A DNA stretch of 64,000 bases, taken from NCBI GenBank assembly GCA_016708125.1, contig JADJGF010000001.1:4238001-4302000 (forward strand). The letters run 5' to 3'. A program made the position numbers and the translations under genes. The notes below the pieces were generated by a model that had not been told where the DNA came from, did no database searches, and saw only the letters and a program-made list of their open reading frames with translations. Positions within the stretch are counted from its first letter, which is position 1, and every line of letters starts with the position of its first letter. Positions 1 to 8,396 of the stretch are shown here, in pieces. Source of the DNA: Ignavibacteriota bacterium (GTDB taxonomy: Bacteria; Bacteroidota; Ignavibacteria; Ignavibacteriales; Melioribacteraceae).

Positions 1-1276
1 TTTGCGCATTCTGATTCTGTCCTGTAAAATTCCACGAAATATTTGTATTACCAAAAATCTCATCAATATTATTTTCAATTATATTAATTTCGTAAGTTTC
101 ATTACCGCCTCGCGTTTGTATTCTCTTTCCAATATTTTTCCAAGAATATAATAAAACTAGATCTTTTGCGTCTTTTAACACATCACTTATATCCTCTGAT
201 AAAAATATAGCAACTAAAGAACTCACCGTTTCACCCGGCATTAATTGAAATGCTCCGCTTCCAAAATGGATGATATTGTCACTTGGCATTTTGAAATAGG
301 CTTGGTTAGAATCAATAAATGGTTTCGAAAACCAACTTCCAATTATATCATCATCCTTAGGTCTTACAAGTCCCCAACCGTTTACAGTTAATGTTGTTAA
401 ACCATAATCACTTGGAGATTGTAGTAAGATAAAAGATAGATAGCCTGGTCGTTTACCTCCTCTGCCTTTAAAATCTGAATCCCAATTATAAATTGTATTT
501 TTTATATAATTATCTGGAAATTCATTAGAATATTTAGAATTAAAATCTGCCAAGCCTACTAAATCATCCCCACTGTCTGTACTTCCGCCAATATGTAGAT
601 CACCATAAAATCCAAAATATAAATTATTCAATGTCTTTGCTGATTCATTTGTTATTCTATATTCAAGTAAAATTGCATCTTGTAATTCTGGTGAATTATA
701 CTGATAGCAAAAAATTTCCATCTTTATTCCTAATCCCGCTAAATCTACATCCTTACCAAATGGTTGATATAAATTGTAAAACTCACGGTTTGAAAAATCA
801 TCAACAACAGAATATGAAACATTTCCTAAATCTTTGTTTGATGTAATAAAATCAAAAGGCCATTCTTCCCAATCATCTGGCCAAGAAGTTCTATCTCCAA
901 AATTTGCTGTTATAACATTGCTTTCATTTGAAAAATTTTTCCTTGGTAGCCAACCCCATTTACTTTTATTATCTGGACTATAATCCCCATCAATTGGTGA
1001 AATAAAAGAATCAGAACAAAGAAAAAATTTATTTCTTGCAGAATCTTCAACTTCTCCGGCTATAATTGGTCCAAATTCATACATATAACCTAATCCATTC
1101 CAAACAAAATCATTAATATCTGGTAAAGCACCCGGTTCACCAATTGTTCCATAATTATGTATTTTTGCGGAAATATTATTCGAATTCATTAAAACGAATT
1201 TATTCTTATCATATTGTTGAGTAAATAACATTTCAAATGCTATTATCCATAATATAAATATGATTTTAAATTTCAT
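1..1276 (-). CDS. Large secreted protein, C-terminal part outside window
   Basis: This open frame runs off the left edge of the window, leaving about 425 codons visible. I chose the ATG at 1276 because AGGA lies six bases upstream; an in-frame ATG at 1282 would sit directly on that AGGA. The protein opens with a hydrophobic signal sequence (IIFILWIIAFEMLF) ending near TQQ. The mature part is rich in Asn, Asp, Gly and aromatics. It contains stretches such as GPIIAGEV, YQYNSPELQDAILLEYRI and LYFGFYGDLHIGG, the style of the large exported beta-rich proteins of Ignavibacteria that usually end in a T9SS signal. That end is not visible here. No enzymatic motif was recognised, so the function is unknown. 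Secretion is well supported; the family assignment is an impression. Confidence 0.75.
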   Translation of the reverse strand, partial: MKFKIIFILWIIAFEMLFTQQYDKNKFVLMNSNNISAKIHNYGTIGEPGALPDINDFVWNGLGYMYEFGPIIAGEVEDSARNKFFLCSDSFISPIDGDYSPDNKSKWGWLPRKNFSNESNVITANFGDRTSWPDDWEEWPFDFITSNKDLGNVSYSVVDDFSNREFYNLYQPFGKDVDLAGLGIKMEIFCYQYNSPELQDAILLEYRITNESAKTLNNLYFGFYGDLHIGGSTDSGDDLVGLADFNSKYSNEFPDNYIKNTIYNWDSDFKGRGGKRPGYLSFILLQSPSDYGLTTLTVNGWGLVRPKDDDIIGSWFSKPFIDSNQAYFKMPSDNIIHFGSGAFQLMPGETVSSLVAIFLSEDISDVLKDAKDLVLLYSWKNIGKRIQTRGGNETYEINIIENNIDEIFGNTNISWNFTGQNQNAQ

Positions 1277-1380
1277 CACCATTCCTAATTTTTACTTAAT
1301 TGAATTTAAATTATCGAGTTAAAATAATTCATACTTTAAATTATATAAAATATATTCAAATAATAAATTTTTGAAATAAA

Positions 1381-1403
1381 AAAGCCCACATAAAGTGGGC
1401 TTT
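1381..1403 (-). terminator. Hairpin terminator between two minus-strand genes
   Basis: A perfect 9-bp stem, AAAGCCCAC paired with GTGGGCTTT, encloses a five-base loop. On the minus strand it is followed by a T-containing stretch (TTTATTTC). It lies downstream of the DUF2780-like lipoprotein gene and upstream of the edge-truncated gene. The A/T flanks would also let it work weakly on the plus strand. Confidence 0.7.
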
Positions 1404-1516
1404 CGCACAATAATTTTTCCTATTTTTTCTTACTTCTAACTCTTATTCCTTAATTCAATTTAGATTCTTACCATAATCTTACAATCTTGTTTTTTTTACT
1501 TTTCACGTTTCACTTT

Positions 1517-1939
1517 TTACTTCAGAACAGATTCAAGAATTTTCGTTGCATCACTTCCGCCGGCCATTGATGCATAACTTGAAATTGCGGGAACAAAATC
1601 ACCAACCATTTTCTCATCCATACCCAAATTTTTAAATGCCGGTTTTACATCTTCTAAAGAATTCATAGGTCCGCTTATTTTTCCGACAAGTTTTGCAATA
1701 TTTAAATATGAATCAATCCCCGGAATAATTTTGGCAAGTTTGTCAAAATCACCTTTTACTAATTTGTCTTTTGCTAAAGTTAAAATTGCTCCAATTCCCC
1801 CAAGTGCCTGTGTATCCGAAACGCCAAGTTGTTTTTTTACCATTTTCATTAATCCTTCACCAACATTTAGTGATGAGCAGCCATTTAGTAAAAGAATGCT
1901 AATTAATAAAATTGGTAAATAACTTTTTAATTTCCTCAT
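1517..1939 (-). CDS. DUF2780-like lipoprotein
   Basis: A 140-residue protein with a lipoprotein signal: a charged start, a hydrophobic stretch and the lipobox LLLNGC with the Cys near residue 21, so it is probably anchored in an envelope membrane. The mature part has the layout of DUF2780 proteins: a QALGGIGAILTLAKDKL segment, a repeated pattern around DFDKLAKIIPGIDSYL, then LGMDEKMVGDFVPAISSYA. The function of that family is unknown. GGAGGATAA directly precedes the ATG, a strong ribosome-binding site. It lies 11 bases downstream of the TPR protein gene, so the two are probably co-transcribed, ending at the hairpin near 1390. The family call rests on pattern memory only. Confidence 0.72.
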   Translation of the reverse strand: MRKLKSYLPILLISILLLNGCSSLNVGEGLMKMVKKQLGVSDTQALGGIGAILTLAKDKLVKGDFDKLAKIIPGIDSYLNIAKLVGKISGPMNSLEDVKPAFKNLGMDEKMVGDFVPAISSYASMAGGSDATKILESVLK

Positions 1940-1950
1940 TTATCCTCCAT

Positions 1951-2559
1951 TTAGTTTTTGTTGTTTTCTTCTAACTTTTGAAGAGAATTTTTTGCGGTTT
2001 GAACTAATTTGTTATTGGGAAATTCATTAACAATTTTCGTCCAATTTTGTTTAGCTGCAGCAAAATTTCCCTTTCGAGCTTCCATAACTCCAATATTGTA
2101 AATTGCTTCAACATTATTTGGGTTTATTACTAAAATTTTATTGATATACTCTTCTGCTTCTTCATAATTATTTTGTTCAAAATCCAAAATTGCAATACTC
2201 ATTAAAACATCAACTCGTTTCGGATCTTTATTTAGAACTGTTTTATAAAGTTCAATTGATTTTTTAGGATTGTGTGCGGCATAAAGCAAATCGGCATATT
2301 CTTTAACTTTTGCCGTATCGTTTGGATTTTTTGAAACATATTCTTCCAGTGAATTTAATTTATCTTTAAATTCTGATGTTACGTTTCCGCCGGAAGGCTG
2401 TTGCGAATTGTTAAATTGCGAATGAATATCATCCTTTGGCATTTCTTGTTCTGTAATAGATTTTTCTTCAACAGAATTTTCTTGCGTGGAAAAATATATA
2501 ATTCCAATTATTGCAATTAAAAAAAGCAACAAATAAATGTGAATAGATTTAAGTTTCAT
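1951..2559 (-). CDS. Membrane-anchored TPR protein
   Basis: A 202-residue protein with one N-terminal membrane helix (roughly residues 6-24, LLLFLIAIIGIIYF) and no obvious cleavage site, so it is probably a periplasm-facing inner-membrane protein. A polar linker is followed by about three TPR units from residue 70 onward. They have the typical A/Y/A spacing, for example YEEAEEYINKILVINPNN and FAAAKQNWTKIVNEFPNN. TPR arrays bind other proteins; the partner is not visible. The gene is first in a likely two-gene operon with the DUF2780-like lipoprotein and is divergent from the HerA-like ATPase gene. It could be an assembly factor in envelope biogenesis, but nothing fixes this. Confidence 0.75.
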   Translation of the reverse strand: MKLKSIHIYLLLFLIAIIGIIYFSTQENSVEEKSITEQEMPKDDIHSQFNNSQQPSGGNVTSEFKDKLNSLEEYVSKNPNDTAKVKEYADLLYAAHNPKKSIELYKTVLNKDPKRVDVLMSIAILDFEQNNYEEAEEYINKILVINPNNVEAIYNIGVMEARKGNFAAAKQNWTKIVNEFPNNKLVQTAKNSLQKLEENNKN

Positions 2560-2880
2560 TTTTGACCAATTTTTTTTAAGAATAATTGAAAAATAGTGAA
2601 AATCAAATAATAAGATAAATTATATTATTACATATTTTTCAAGTAGTTAATCAGAATCAAAATTTAATAATCTTGAAATATCTCTAACTCAAAAACTTCT
2701 TTTGAGCGATAAATTTTATAAATTTTCATATTAGTTAAATTATAAAATTTTTATATTAAAATTGTAATGACATACTAATATTACAAAATTTAATTTTACT
2801 AAAATTCATAAATTGATTGTAAATTTATAATTAATATTCATTTTTATTATTTTTATAAAAACTAAATAGTGAGAAAAAAA
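2560..2880. other. AT-rich divergent intergenic region
   Basis: About 320 bases separate the divergent TPR and ATPase genes. The stretch is almost entirely A and T and should hold both promoters, but I cannot place a convincing promoter hexamer. A small hairpin (CTCAAAA paired with TTTTGAG, 2688-2706) is the only structure noticed. I see no small ORF or repeat. Confidence 0.5.
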
Positions 2881-5298
2881 ATGGCGGATTTTGAAAAACT
2901 CGGAGCTTTTTATTTAGGAAAAATTTATGATCATACGACAAAAGCATTAAAAGATGATTTGGTTCTTTATGATTCAAAAGATTTAACAACTCACGCAGTT
3001 TGTGTTGGAATGACAGGAAGCGGAAAAACCGGATTATGTATTTCCCTTCTTGAAGAAGCAGCAATTGATCACATTCCCGCTTTGGTCGTTGATCCAAAAG
3101 GTGATATTACAAATTTACTTTTAACTTTTCCTAATTTGGAAGGTAAAGACTTTTTGCCTTGGATTAATAAATCCGATGCAGACAGAAAAGGAATTTCCGA
3201 AGGCGAATTTGCAGAATCTCAAGCCCAGCTTTGGAAAAACGGATTGTCACAATGGGGACAAGACGGAAATAGAATAAAAATGTTACGCGAAACTTCCGAT
3301 TTTATAATTTACACTCCCGGAAGTACAGCCGGAATGCCGATTTCAATTTTAGATTCTTTCAAAGCTCCAAGCGATGAAATTTTGGAAGACGGTGATGTTT
3401 TCGGCGATAAAATTTCTGCAACAACAGCAAGTTTATTAAGTTTATTAGGAATTGATGCTGATCCATTAAAAAGTAAAGAACACATTTTACTTTCAAATAT
3501 TATTCAATTTCATTGGACGAATAAAAAAGATTTGGATTTACCTTTAATTATTCAAAATGTGCAAACTCCCCCATTTACAAAAATCGGCGTTTTTGATATT
3601 GAATCTTTTTATCCGGAAAAAGACAGATTTGAATTAGCAATGCAATTAAATAATATTTTATCGGCACCGGGATTTCAAACTTGGCTTTCTGGTGAATCGC
3701 TTGATATTGATAAATTACTTTACAATAAAACCGGTAAACCAAAAACATCAATTTTTTATACCGCTCATCTTTCTGATTCCGAGAGAATGTTTTTTACTTC
3801 ATTGCTTTTAAATCAACTAATTAGCTGGGTTCGAACACAATCGGGAACGACAAGTTTACGTGCATTGCTTTATGTTGATGAAATTTTCGGTTATTTGCCG
3901 CCGGTTGCAAATCCGCCGACAAAAAAACCTTTTCTAACTTTGCTTAAACAAGCAAGAGCTTTTGGCGTTGGTTTAGTTTTGGCAACTCAAAATCCGGTTG
4001 ATTTGGATTACAAAAGTTTATCAAATGCCGGAACTTGGTTTATCGGAAGACTTCAAACCGAACGAGACAGAATGAGAGTTTTAGACGGATTGGAAGGCGC
4101 AACTTTAGAAGGCGGCGGTAAATTTGATAGAAATGAAATTGACAAACTTTTATCAAATTTGGATAACAGAATTTTCCTTTTGCATAATGTTCACGAACCG
4201 CATCCGGTTGTATTCAAAACAAGATGGGCAATGTCTTATCTTAGAGGTCCGCTTACTCGAAATCAAATAAAAGATTTGCATAAATTAAATGCTGCGGGAA
4301 ATTCTCAAAATATAATTTCAGAAAATTTTACTCAACAAACATTAACTGTAAATCCTTTACCAAAAGAAATTAAACCACTTTATTTTGATCGAGAAATTTC
4401 TGAAAGTGAAATTCCGAATACAATTAATCATCCATACATTTTTGCTCAAGCTGATATTAGTTTTATTGATAAAACTAAAAGTATAGATTTCCAAAAATCT
4501 ACAAAGTTTTTAGTCCCAATTACAAATGAAGTTATTTCTGTAAAATGGAATGATGCCCACGAAATTAAATTGGATGAAAAATATTTAGTAAAAAATCCTA
4601 AGAATACATTTGCATTTTCCGAGTTACCAAATTCTGCAAAAAATGAAAAGAATTATCCGGCTTGGCAAAAGTTTTTTGAAGATTTTTTAGTAAGCGATTA
4701 TTCTATAGAAGTTTACCATAGCCCAAATCTCAAACAAACATCAATGCCGCTTGAAAGTGATAGAGATTTTAAAATTAGATTAACTCAAATAACACGCGAA
4801 CAACGCGATTCGGAAATCGCAATTATCAAAGAACGATTCGAAAGAAGAATTCAAACTTTAGATAGCAGAATTAGAAGAGCTCAAGAAAAAATTGAAAGAG
4901 AAAAATCTCAATCGTCCCAAGTAAAATTGCAGACTGCAATTTCAATTGGTTCAACAATTTTAGGTGCACTTTTTGGTAAAAAAGCAGTCAGCACTTCCAC
5001 AATCAGCAAAGCCGGAACTGCAATGAAATCAGCTGGAAAAGCTATGAAAGAATCCGGTGATATAAATCGAGCCGAAGACGAATTAGAAATTCTAAATCAA
5101 CAAATGGTTGAACTGCAAGACAAATTGCAAGATGAATTGAATATTCTTCAAGATAAATTTGATTTATCGATTGAACAGCTTGAAACCATAAAAATACGAC
5201 CGAAAAAACCAAATATTTCAGTAAAACTATTTAATTTCATTTGGCTTCCATTGGGAAATGAAAATGTAAGTGATATACATGAAATAGAATTTATATAA
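2881..5298 (+). CDS. HerA/DUF853-like P-loop ATPase
   Basis: An 805-residue ATPase of the HerA/FtsK-like superfamily. Walker A is GMTGSGKTG at about residues 43-51, preceded by a beta-strand (THAVCVG). The sequence DPKGDITNL follows, then Walker B as LLYVDEIFGY near 328-338 and a sensor-like strand VLATQNPVDLDY near 370. This is the layout of DUF853/DUF87 bacterial HerA homologues, which couple ATP hydrolysis to DNA or substrate pumping. The C-terminal third is different. Around residues 630-680 and 735-775 it is strongly charged and predicted coiled coil, with a short Ala/Gly/Ser-rich segment between (SIGSTILGALFGKKAVS). I chose ATG 2881 over an in-frame GTG at 2869 because neither has a clear Shine-Dalgarno and ATG is the better codon. 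It appears monocistronic; no NurA-type nuclease is nearby. Confidence 0.85.
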   Translation: MADFEKLGAFYLGKIYDHTTKALKDDLVLYDSKDLTTHAVCVGMTGSGKTGLCISLLEEAAIDHIPALVVDPKGDITNLLLTFPNLEGKDFLPWINKSDADRKGISEGEFAESQAQLWKNGLSQWGQDGNRIKMLRETSDFIIYTPGSTAGMPISILDSFKAPSDEILEDGDVFGDKISATTASLLSLLGIDADPLKSKEHILLSNIIQFHWTNKKDLDLPLIIQNVQTPPFTKIGVFDIESFYPEKDRFELAMQLNNILSAPGFQTWLSGESLDIDKLLYNKTGKPKTSIFYTAHLSDSERMFFTSLLLNQLISWVRTQSGTTSLRALLYVDEIFGYLPPVANPPTKKPFLTLLKQARAFGVGLVLATQNPVDLDYKSLSNAGTWFIGRLQTERDRMRVLDGLEGATLEGGGKFDRNEIDKLLSNLDNRIFLLHNVHEPHPVVFKTRWAMSYLRGPLTRNQIKDLHKLNAAGNSQNIISENFTQQTLTVNPLPKEIKPLYFDREISESEIPNTINHPYIFAQADISFIDKTKSIDFQKSTKFLVPITNEVISVKWNDAHEIKLDEKYLVKNPKNTFAFSELPNSAKNEKNYPAWQKFFEDFLVSDYSIEVYHSPNLKQTSMPLESDRDFKIRLTQITREQRDSEIAIIKERFERRIQTLDSRIRRAQEKIEREKSQSSQVKLQTAISIGSTILGALFGKKAVSTSTISKAGTAMKSAGKAMKESGDINRAEDELEILNQQMVELQDKLQDELNILQDKFDLSIEQLETIKIRPKKPNISVKLFNFIWLPLGNENVSDIHEIEFI

Positions 5299-5339
5299 AT
5301 ATAAATATTTGGAATAATCTTAGTTGTTGTATATATTTT

Positions 5340-5356
5340 CGTGATTTAAATCACAA
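5340..5356. promoter_or_regulatory. CRP/FNR-like palindromic operator
   Basis: The sequence CGTGATTTAAATCACAA matches the CRP-family half-site pattern (T)GTGA-N6-TCAC(A), with perfect dyad symmetry over GTGATTTAAATCAC. It lies about 40 bases upstream of the DUF3078 gene start and so could control DUF3078-mscL-ompA. Two similar palindromes occur at 17033 and 42590. Which CRP/FNR-family protein would bind is unknown. Confidence 0.5.
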
Positions 5357-5394
5357 ATAGGGGGATTTACTAATCACACATTATAGGAGACAAA

Positions 5395-6243
5395 ATGAGA
5401 AAACTTATTTTTTTTACAATAATTTTAACAATTTCGATACTTGCCGAAGATGCGAAAAAAGATAGTGTCGCACAGAAAACATGGCTGCCAATTGGAGTTG
5501 CCGGAATAAATTTAAGTCAAATAGCACTTGATAATTGGACACAAGGCGGTGAAGATGCATTAGCATTTAGTCTTTACGGAAATTTTGGTTTAGATTATTT
5601 TGATAAACCTTGGTCTTTTACAAATAAACTTAAATTAGCTTTCGGAAAAACAAAGTTAGGATCTGAAGATTATAAAACGACAGATAACGAAATATTCTTA
5701 GAAGATCTTTTAACATATAGTGCCGGCTGGTTTGCAGATCCATACTTCGCTAATACATTTAGAACAGTAATTGCAAATGGTTATGATTACAGCGGTGATT
5801 CTCCAATTCAAACAGCCTCTTTTTTTGATCCCGGTTATTTAATGCAGTCAATCGGTATGGCTTATAAAATTTCTGATAATTTTACAACAAGATTAGGTTT
5901 TGGATTTCAAGAAACTTTCACTAGTAAATTTAACAGTTATTCTGATGATGTTGAAACATTAGACGAAGTTGAAAAATTCAGATTTGAAACCGGTATTGAG
6001 TCAGTTACATCTGCAAATTTTAAACTTGATGATAATTTATTCTACACCAGTGAATTAAGATTATTTGGTGCATTTGATGCTTTAGATATTTGGGATGTAA
6101 GATTTGATAATATTCTAACTGCTCAGGTTACAAAATTAGTTAATGTTAATTTTAATGTACTGCTTATTTATGATGAAGATCAGGTGAAGAGAACACAAAT
6201 GAAAGAAGCTTTACAAATTGGAATTGCATACGCATTATTTTAA
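5395..6243 (+). CDS. DUF3078 outer-membrane beta-barrel protein
   Basis: A 282-residue exported protein. A short signal peptide (about residues 1-17, ending ILAED) is followed by WLPIGVAGINLSQIALDNWTQ and a GG-E-D-ALAFSLYGN segment. This is the signature start of DUF3078 proteins, a Bacteroidota family of predicted outer-membrane barrels with no established function. The rest alternates polar and aromatic residues as expected for beta strands and ends in IAYALF, a typical aromatic-terminated barrel strand. AGGAGACAAA before the ATG is a strong ribosome-binding site. It heads a plus-strand run with mscL (36-base gap) and an OmpA gene (13-base gap), which suggests an envelope or osmotic-stress operon. 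A CRP-like palindrome sits just upstream. Confidence 0.85.
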   Translation: MRKLIFFTIILTISILAEDAKKDSVAQKTWLPIGVAGINLSQIALDNWTQGGEDALAFSLYGNFGLDYFDKPWSFTNKLKLAFGKTKLGSEDYKTTDNEIFLEDLLTYSAGWFADPYFANTFRTVIANGYDYSGDSPIQTASFFDPGYLMQSIGMAYKISDNFTTRLGFGFQETFTSKFNSYSDDVETLDEVEKFRFETGIESVTSANFKLDDNLFYTSELRLFGAFDALDIWDVRFDNILTAQVTKLVNVNFNVLLIYDEDQVKRTQMKEALQIGIAYALF

Positions 6244-6279
6244 TCAAAACTAGCAACCTAAAAAGAAAGGAGAACAACC

Positions 6280-6681
6280 ATGAGTATGATGAAAGAATTT
6301 AAAGAATTTGCCATGAAGGGTAATGTTATAGATATGGCAGTAGGTATTGTAATAGGCGGTGCCTTTGGTAAAATTATAAATTCATTAGTTCAAGATGTAA
6401 TTATGCCTCCAATAGGAGTTTTATTAGGTGGCGTAGATTTTTCCAAAATGGGAATTGTAGTAAAAGCAGCTACCGAAACTACTGAAGCTGTTATTTTAAA
6501 ATACGGTTCTTTTATTAATACAATTGTTGAATTTTTAATTATTGCTTTTGCAATTTTTATGGTTGTTAAAGCAATGAATTCACTGAAGAAAAAAGAAGAA
6601 GCTGCTCCAGCTGCACCTCCGGCTCCTACTAAAGAAGAAACTCTTTTAACGGAAATTAGGGATCTTCTAAAAAATAAATAA
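6280..6681 (+). CDS. mscL: Large-conductance mechanosensitive channel MscL
   Basis: A 133-residue homopentameric inner-membrane channel that opens under membrane tension to release solutes in hypo-osmotic shock. The N-terminal amphipathic helix MKEFKEFAMKGN is followed by TM1 with the gate motif VIDMAVGIVIGGAFGKIINSL (described in two parts: VIDMAVGIV and IGGAFGKII), then the conserved DVIMPPIG, a periplasmic loop, TM2 (FINTIVEFLIIAFAIFMVVK) and a cytoplasmic helix after an Ala/Pro-rich linker. Length and order are normal for MscL. AAAGGAGAACAACC gives a very strong ribosome-binding site. It sits between the DUF3078 barrel and an OmpA-TSP3 protein, probably in one transcript. Confidence 0.97.
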   Translation: MSMMKEFKEFAMKGNVIDMAVGIVIGGAFGKIINSLVQDVIMPPIGVLLGGVDFSKMGIVVKAATETTEAVILKYGSFINTIVEFLIIAFAIFMVVKAMNSLKKKEEAAPAAPPAPTKEETLLTEIRDLLKNK

Positions 6682-6694
6682 AAAGGCAACCAAA

Positions 6695-8215
6695 ATGCAT
6701 AAGAGAATTTTTAATTTAATTTTGTGTAATCTAATTTTTCTTTCGTTTACAAATAGTTTTGCACAATTAAATGATTATCCAATTAAAATTGGAATTCATG
6801 CATCTGGTTTATTACCTGAAACAGATTATAAAAATGATGATTTAAAATTATCTTTTCTCGGCAGAGCTTTTTTACGTATTAAAGTTATTGATTTATTTGA
6901 TATTGAAGCCGGAGCGGGATATGCAAAGCTTGCGGGTGAAGATGGCAAAAATAATTATTGGGAAACTTCTTTAATTCCAGCGGACTTGAGATTAATCTTA
7001 AGTCCGTTTAATTCAAAATCTGTAAGCCCATATGCTTATGGTGGAATTGGATATGTGAAATGGAATGTTGAAGATAAGCCAAGTGAATTAAATGGTTCCA
7101 CAAAAGAAGATGGCGGTGATTTATATGCACCATTGGGTATTGGAATTGAAATGAAATTATCCAATTCCCTTCTTCTTGATCTTTCCGGCGGATATAATCA
7201 AATTTTTTCTGATTATGTAAATTATGTTAAAGGCGGAGATTTTAATGATGGATTTTGGAATTTAGGAATTGGTTTAATTTTTACCGGCGAGGGCGGCAGT
7301 TCAGATTCAGATTTGGATGGAATTTCAAAAGACCAAGAAATTGAATTAGGAACAAATCCAGATATTGCAGATTCTGATGGCGATGGTTTAACAGACGGTT
7401 TAGAATTCAATCAGTATAAAACTGATCCTTTGAATTCTGATAGCGATGGCGACGGTTTAACGGATAATGATGAAATTAAAAACTACACAACAAATCCAAA
7501 TATTATTGATACGGATAAAGATGGATTAACAGACGGTGATGAAATTTATCAACATCAAACTGATCCTTTACGAGAAGATTCTGATATTGACGGAATAAAA
7601 GATAAAATTGAATTGGATGAATTTAAAACTAATCCTACAAATTCAGATACCGATAAAGATGCACTAAAAGACGGTGATGAAATTCATAAATACAAAACCG
7701 ATCCGACAAAACAAGATACAGATGGAGACGGTATTTTTGACGGTGATGAAATATTTAAGTATAATACAAATCCATCAAAAGCTGATACGGATAGCGGAAC
7801 TGTAAATGATAAAGTTGAGATTGATAGAAAAACAAATCCGTTAAATCCGGAAGATGATGTAGTTCTTGATATTGCAGCTCCCGTAATTTTAGAAGGTGTA
7901 ACTTTTGAAACCGGAAGTGTAGAGTTAACTCCGGAAAGTGAAAAAATGCTTTTAAGAGTTTTAAACACACTTAACATTTATCCTGATATAAAAGTTGAAA
8001 TTCGCGGATATACAGATAATGTTGGAAACACATCGAAAAATTTAAAACTATCTCAACAAAGAGCCAATTCCGTGAGATACTGGTTAATTAACAAAGGGGT
8101 TAACCAAGAACGTGTAGTTGCAAAGGGATTTGGCAAGGATAATCCAATTGCTGATAATAGTACGCCAGAAGGAAAAAGATTAAACCGAAGAATTGAATTC
8201 GTAAAAATTAATTAG
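6695..8215 (+). CDS. OmpA-family protein with TSP3 calcium-binding repeats
   Basis: A 506-residue outer-membrane protein in three parts. A signal peptide (about 1-23) leads into an N-terminal eight-strand-type barrel to about residue 200. Residues about 205-385 hold roughly eight 23-residue Asp-rich thrombospondin type 3 repeats of the form DSDGDGLTDGDE...Y.TNP, which bind Ca2+. From about 395 comes an OmpA C-terminal peptidoglycan-binding domain with GYTDNVGNTSKNLKLSQQRA and VVAKGFGKDNP. It should tether the outer membrane to peptidoglycan through a calcium-stiffened stalk. It begins 13 bases after mscL. A second copy follows at 8397. The last TSP3 unit (DTDSGTVNDKVE) is degenerate. Confidence 0.93.
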   Translation: MHKRIFNLILCNLIFLSFTNSFAQLNDYPIKIGIHASGLLPETDYKNDDLKLSFLGRAFLRIKVIDLFDIEAGAGYAKLAGEDGKNNYWETSLIPADLRLILSPFNSKSVSPYAYGGIGYVKWNVEDKPSELNGSTKEDGGDLYAPLGIGIEMKLSNSLLLDLSGGYNQIFSDYVNYVKGGDFNDGFWNLGIGLIFTGEGGSSDSDLDGISKDQEIELGTNPDIADSDGDGLTDGLEFNQYKTDPLNSDSDGDGLTDNDEIKNYTTNPNIIDTDKDGLTDGDEIYQHQTDPLREDSDIDGIKDKIELDEFKTNPTNSDTDKDALKDGDEIHKYKTDPTKQDTDGDGIFDGDEIFKYNTNPSKADTDSGTVNDKVEIDRKTNPLNPEDDVVLDIAAPVILEGVTFETGSVELTPESEKMLLRVLNTLNIYPDIKVEIRGYTDNVGNTSKNLKLSQQRANSVRYWLINKGVNQERVVAKGFGKDNPIADNSTPEGKRLNRRIEFVKIN

Positions 8216-8225
8216 TTATAATATT

Positions 8226-8366
8226 CCCTCTTTTAAAAGAGGTTGTCTTTTAATTGTCTTCCGAATTTATTTCGGAATCTACAATGTGATTTTGATACAA
8301 AATTAGGATCTGAAAAAATTTCAGATTGACAATCAAAACTTTTAAGACAACCTCTTTTTTATTTAA
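8226..8366. repeat. Structured intergenic inverted-repeat element
   Basis: A 15-base arm AAAAGAGGTTGTCTT (about 8235-8249) is matched by its reverse complement AAGACAACCTCTTTT (about 8343-8357). Inside lie two further hairpins, TCCGAA-TTTAT-TTCGGA (8260-8276) and CTGAAA-AAA-TTTCAG (8311-8325), plus nested ATTGTC/GACAAT. The left arm also forms a perfect palindrome with its own flank (CCTCTTTTAAAAGAGG, 8228-8243). The element fills nearly the whole space between the two OmpA paralogues. On the plus strand the right arm runs into a T-rich tract, so it can also act as a terminator. It may be a MITE/REP-like element or a structured RNA. Confidence 0.55.
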
Positions 8367-8396
8367 TAAAAATTCCCGCCAATCCGATTATACCAT

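Noticed and set aside
6390..6689. Minus-strand frame opposite mscL
   Set aside because: mscL is unmistakable on the plus strand; the opposing frame has no start signal and no recognisable protein.
7300..7850. CRISPR-like regular repeats
   Set aside because: The 69-base periodicity is the coding of 23-residue TSP3 protein repeats; repeats are degenerate and in frame, with no spacers.
7684..7977. Minus-strand frames across the TSP3 repeats
   Set aside because: Repetitive Asp codons leave the antisense open by chance; the repeat phase is clearly that of the plus-strand OmpA protein.
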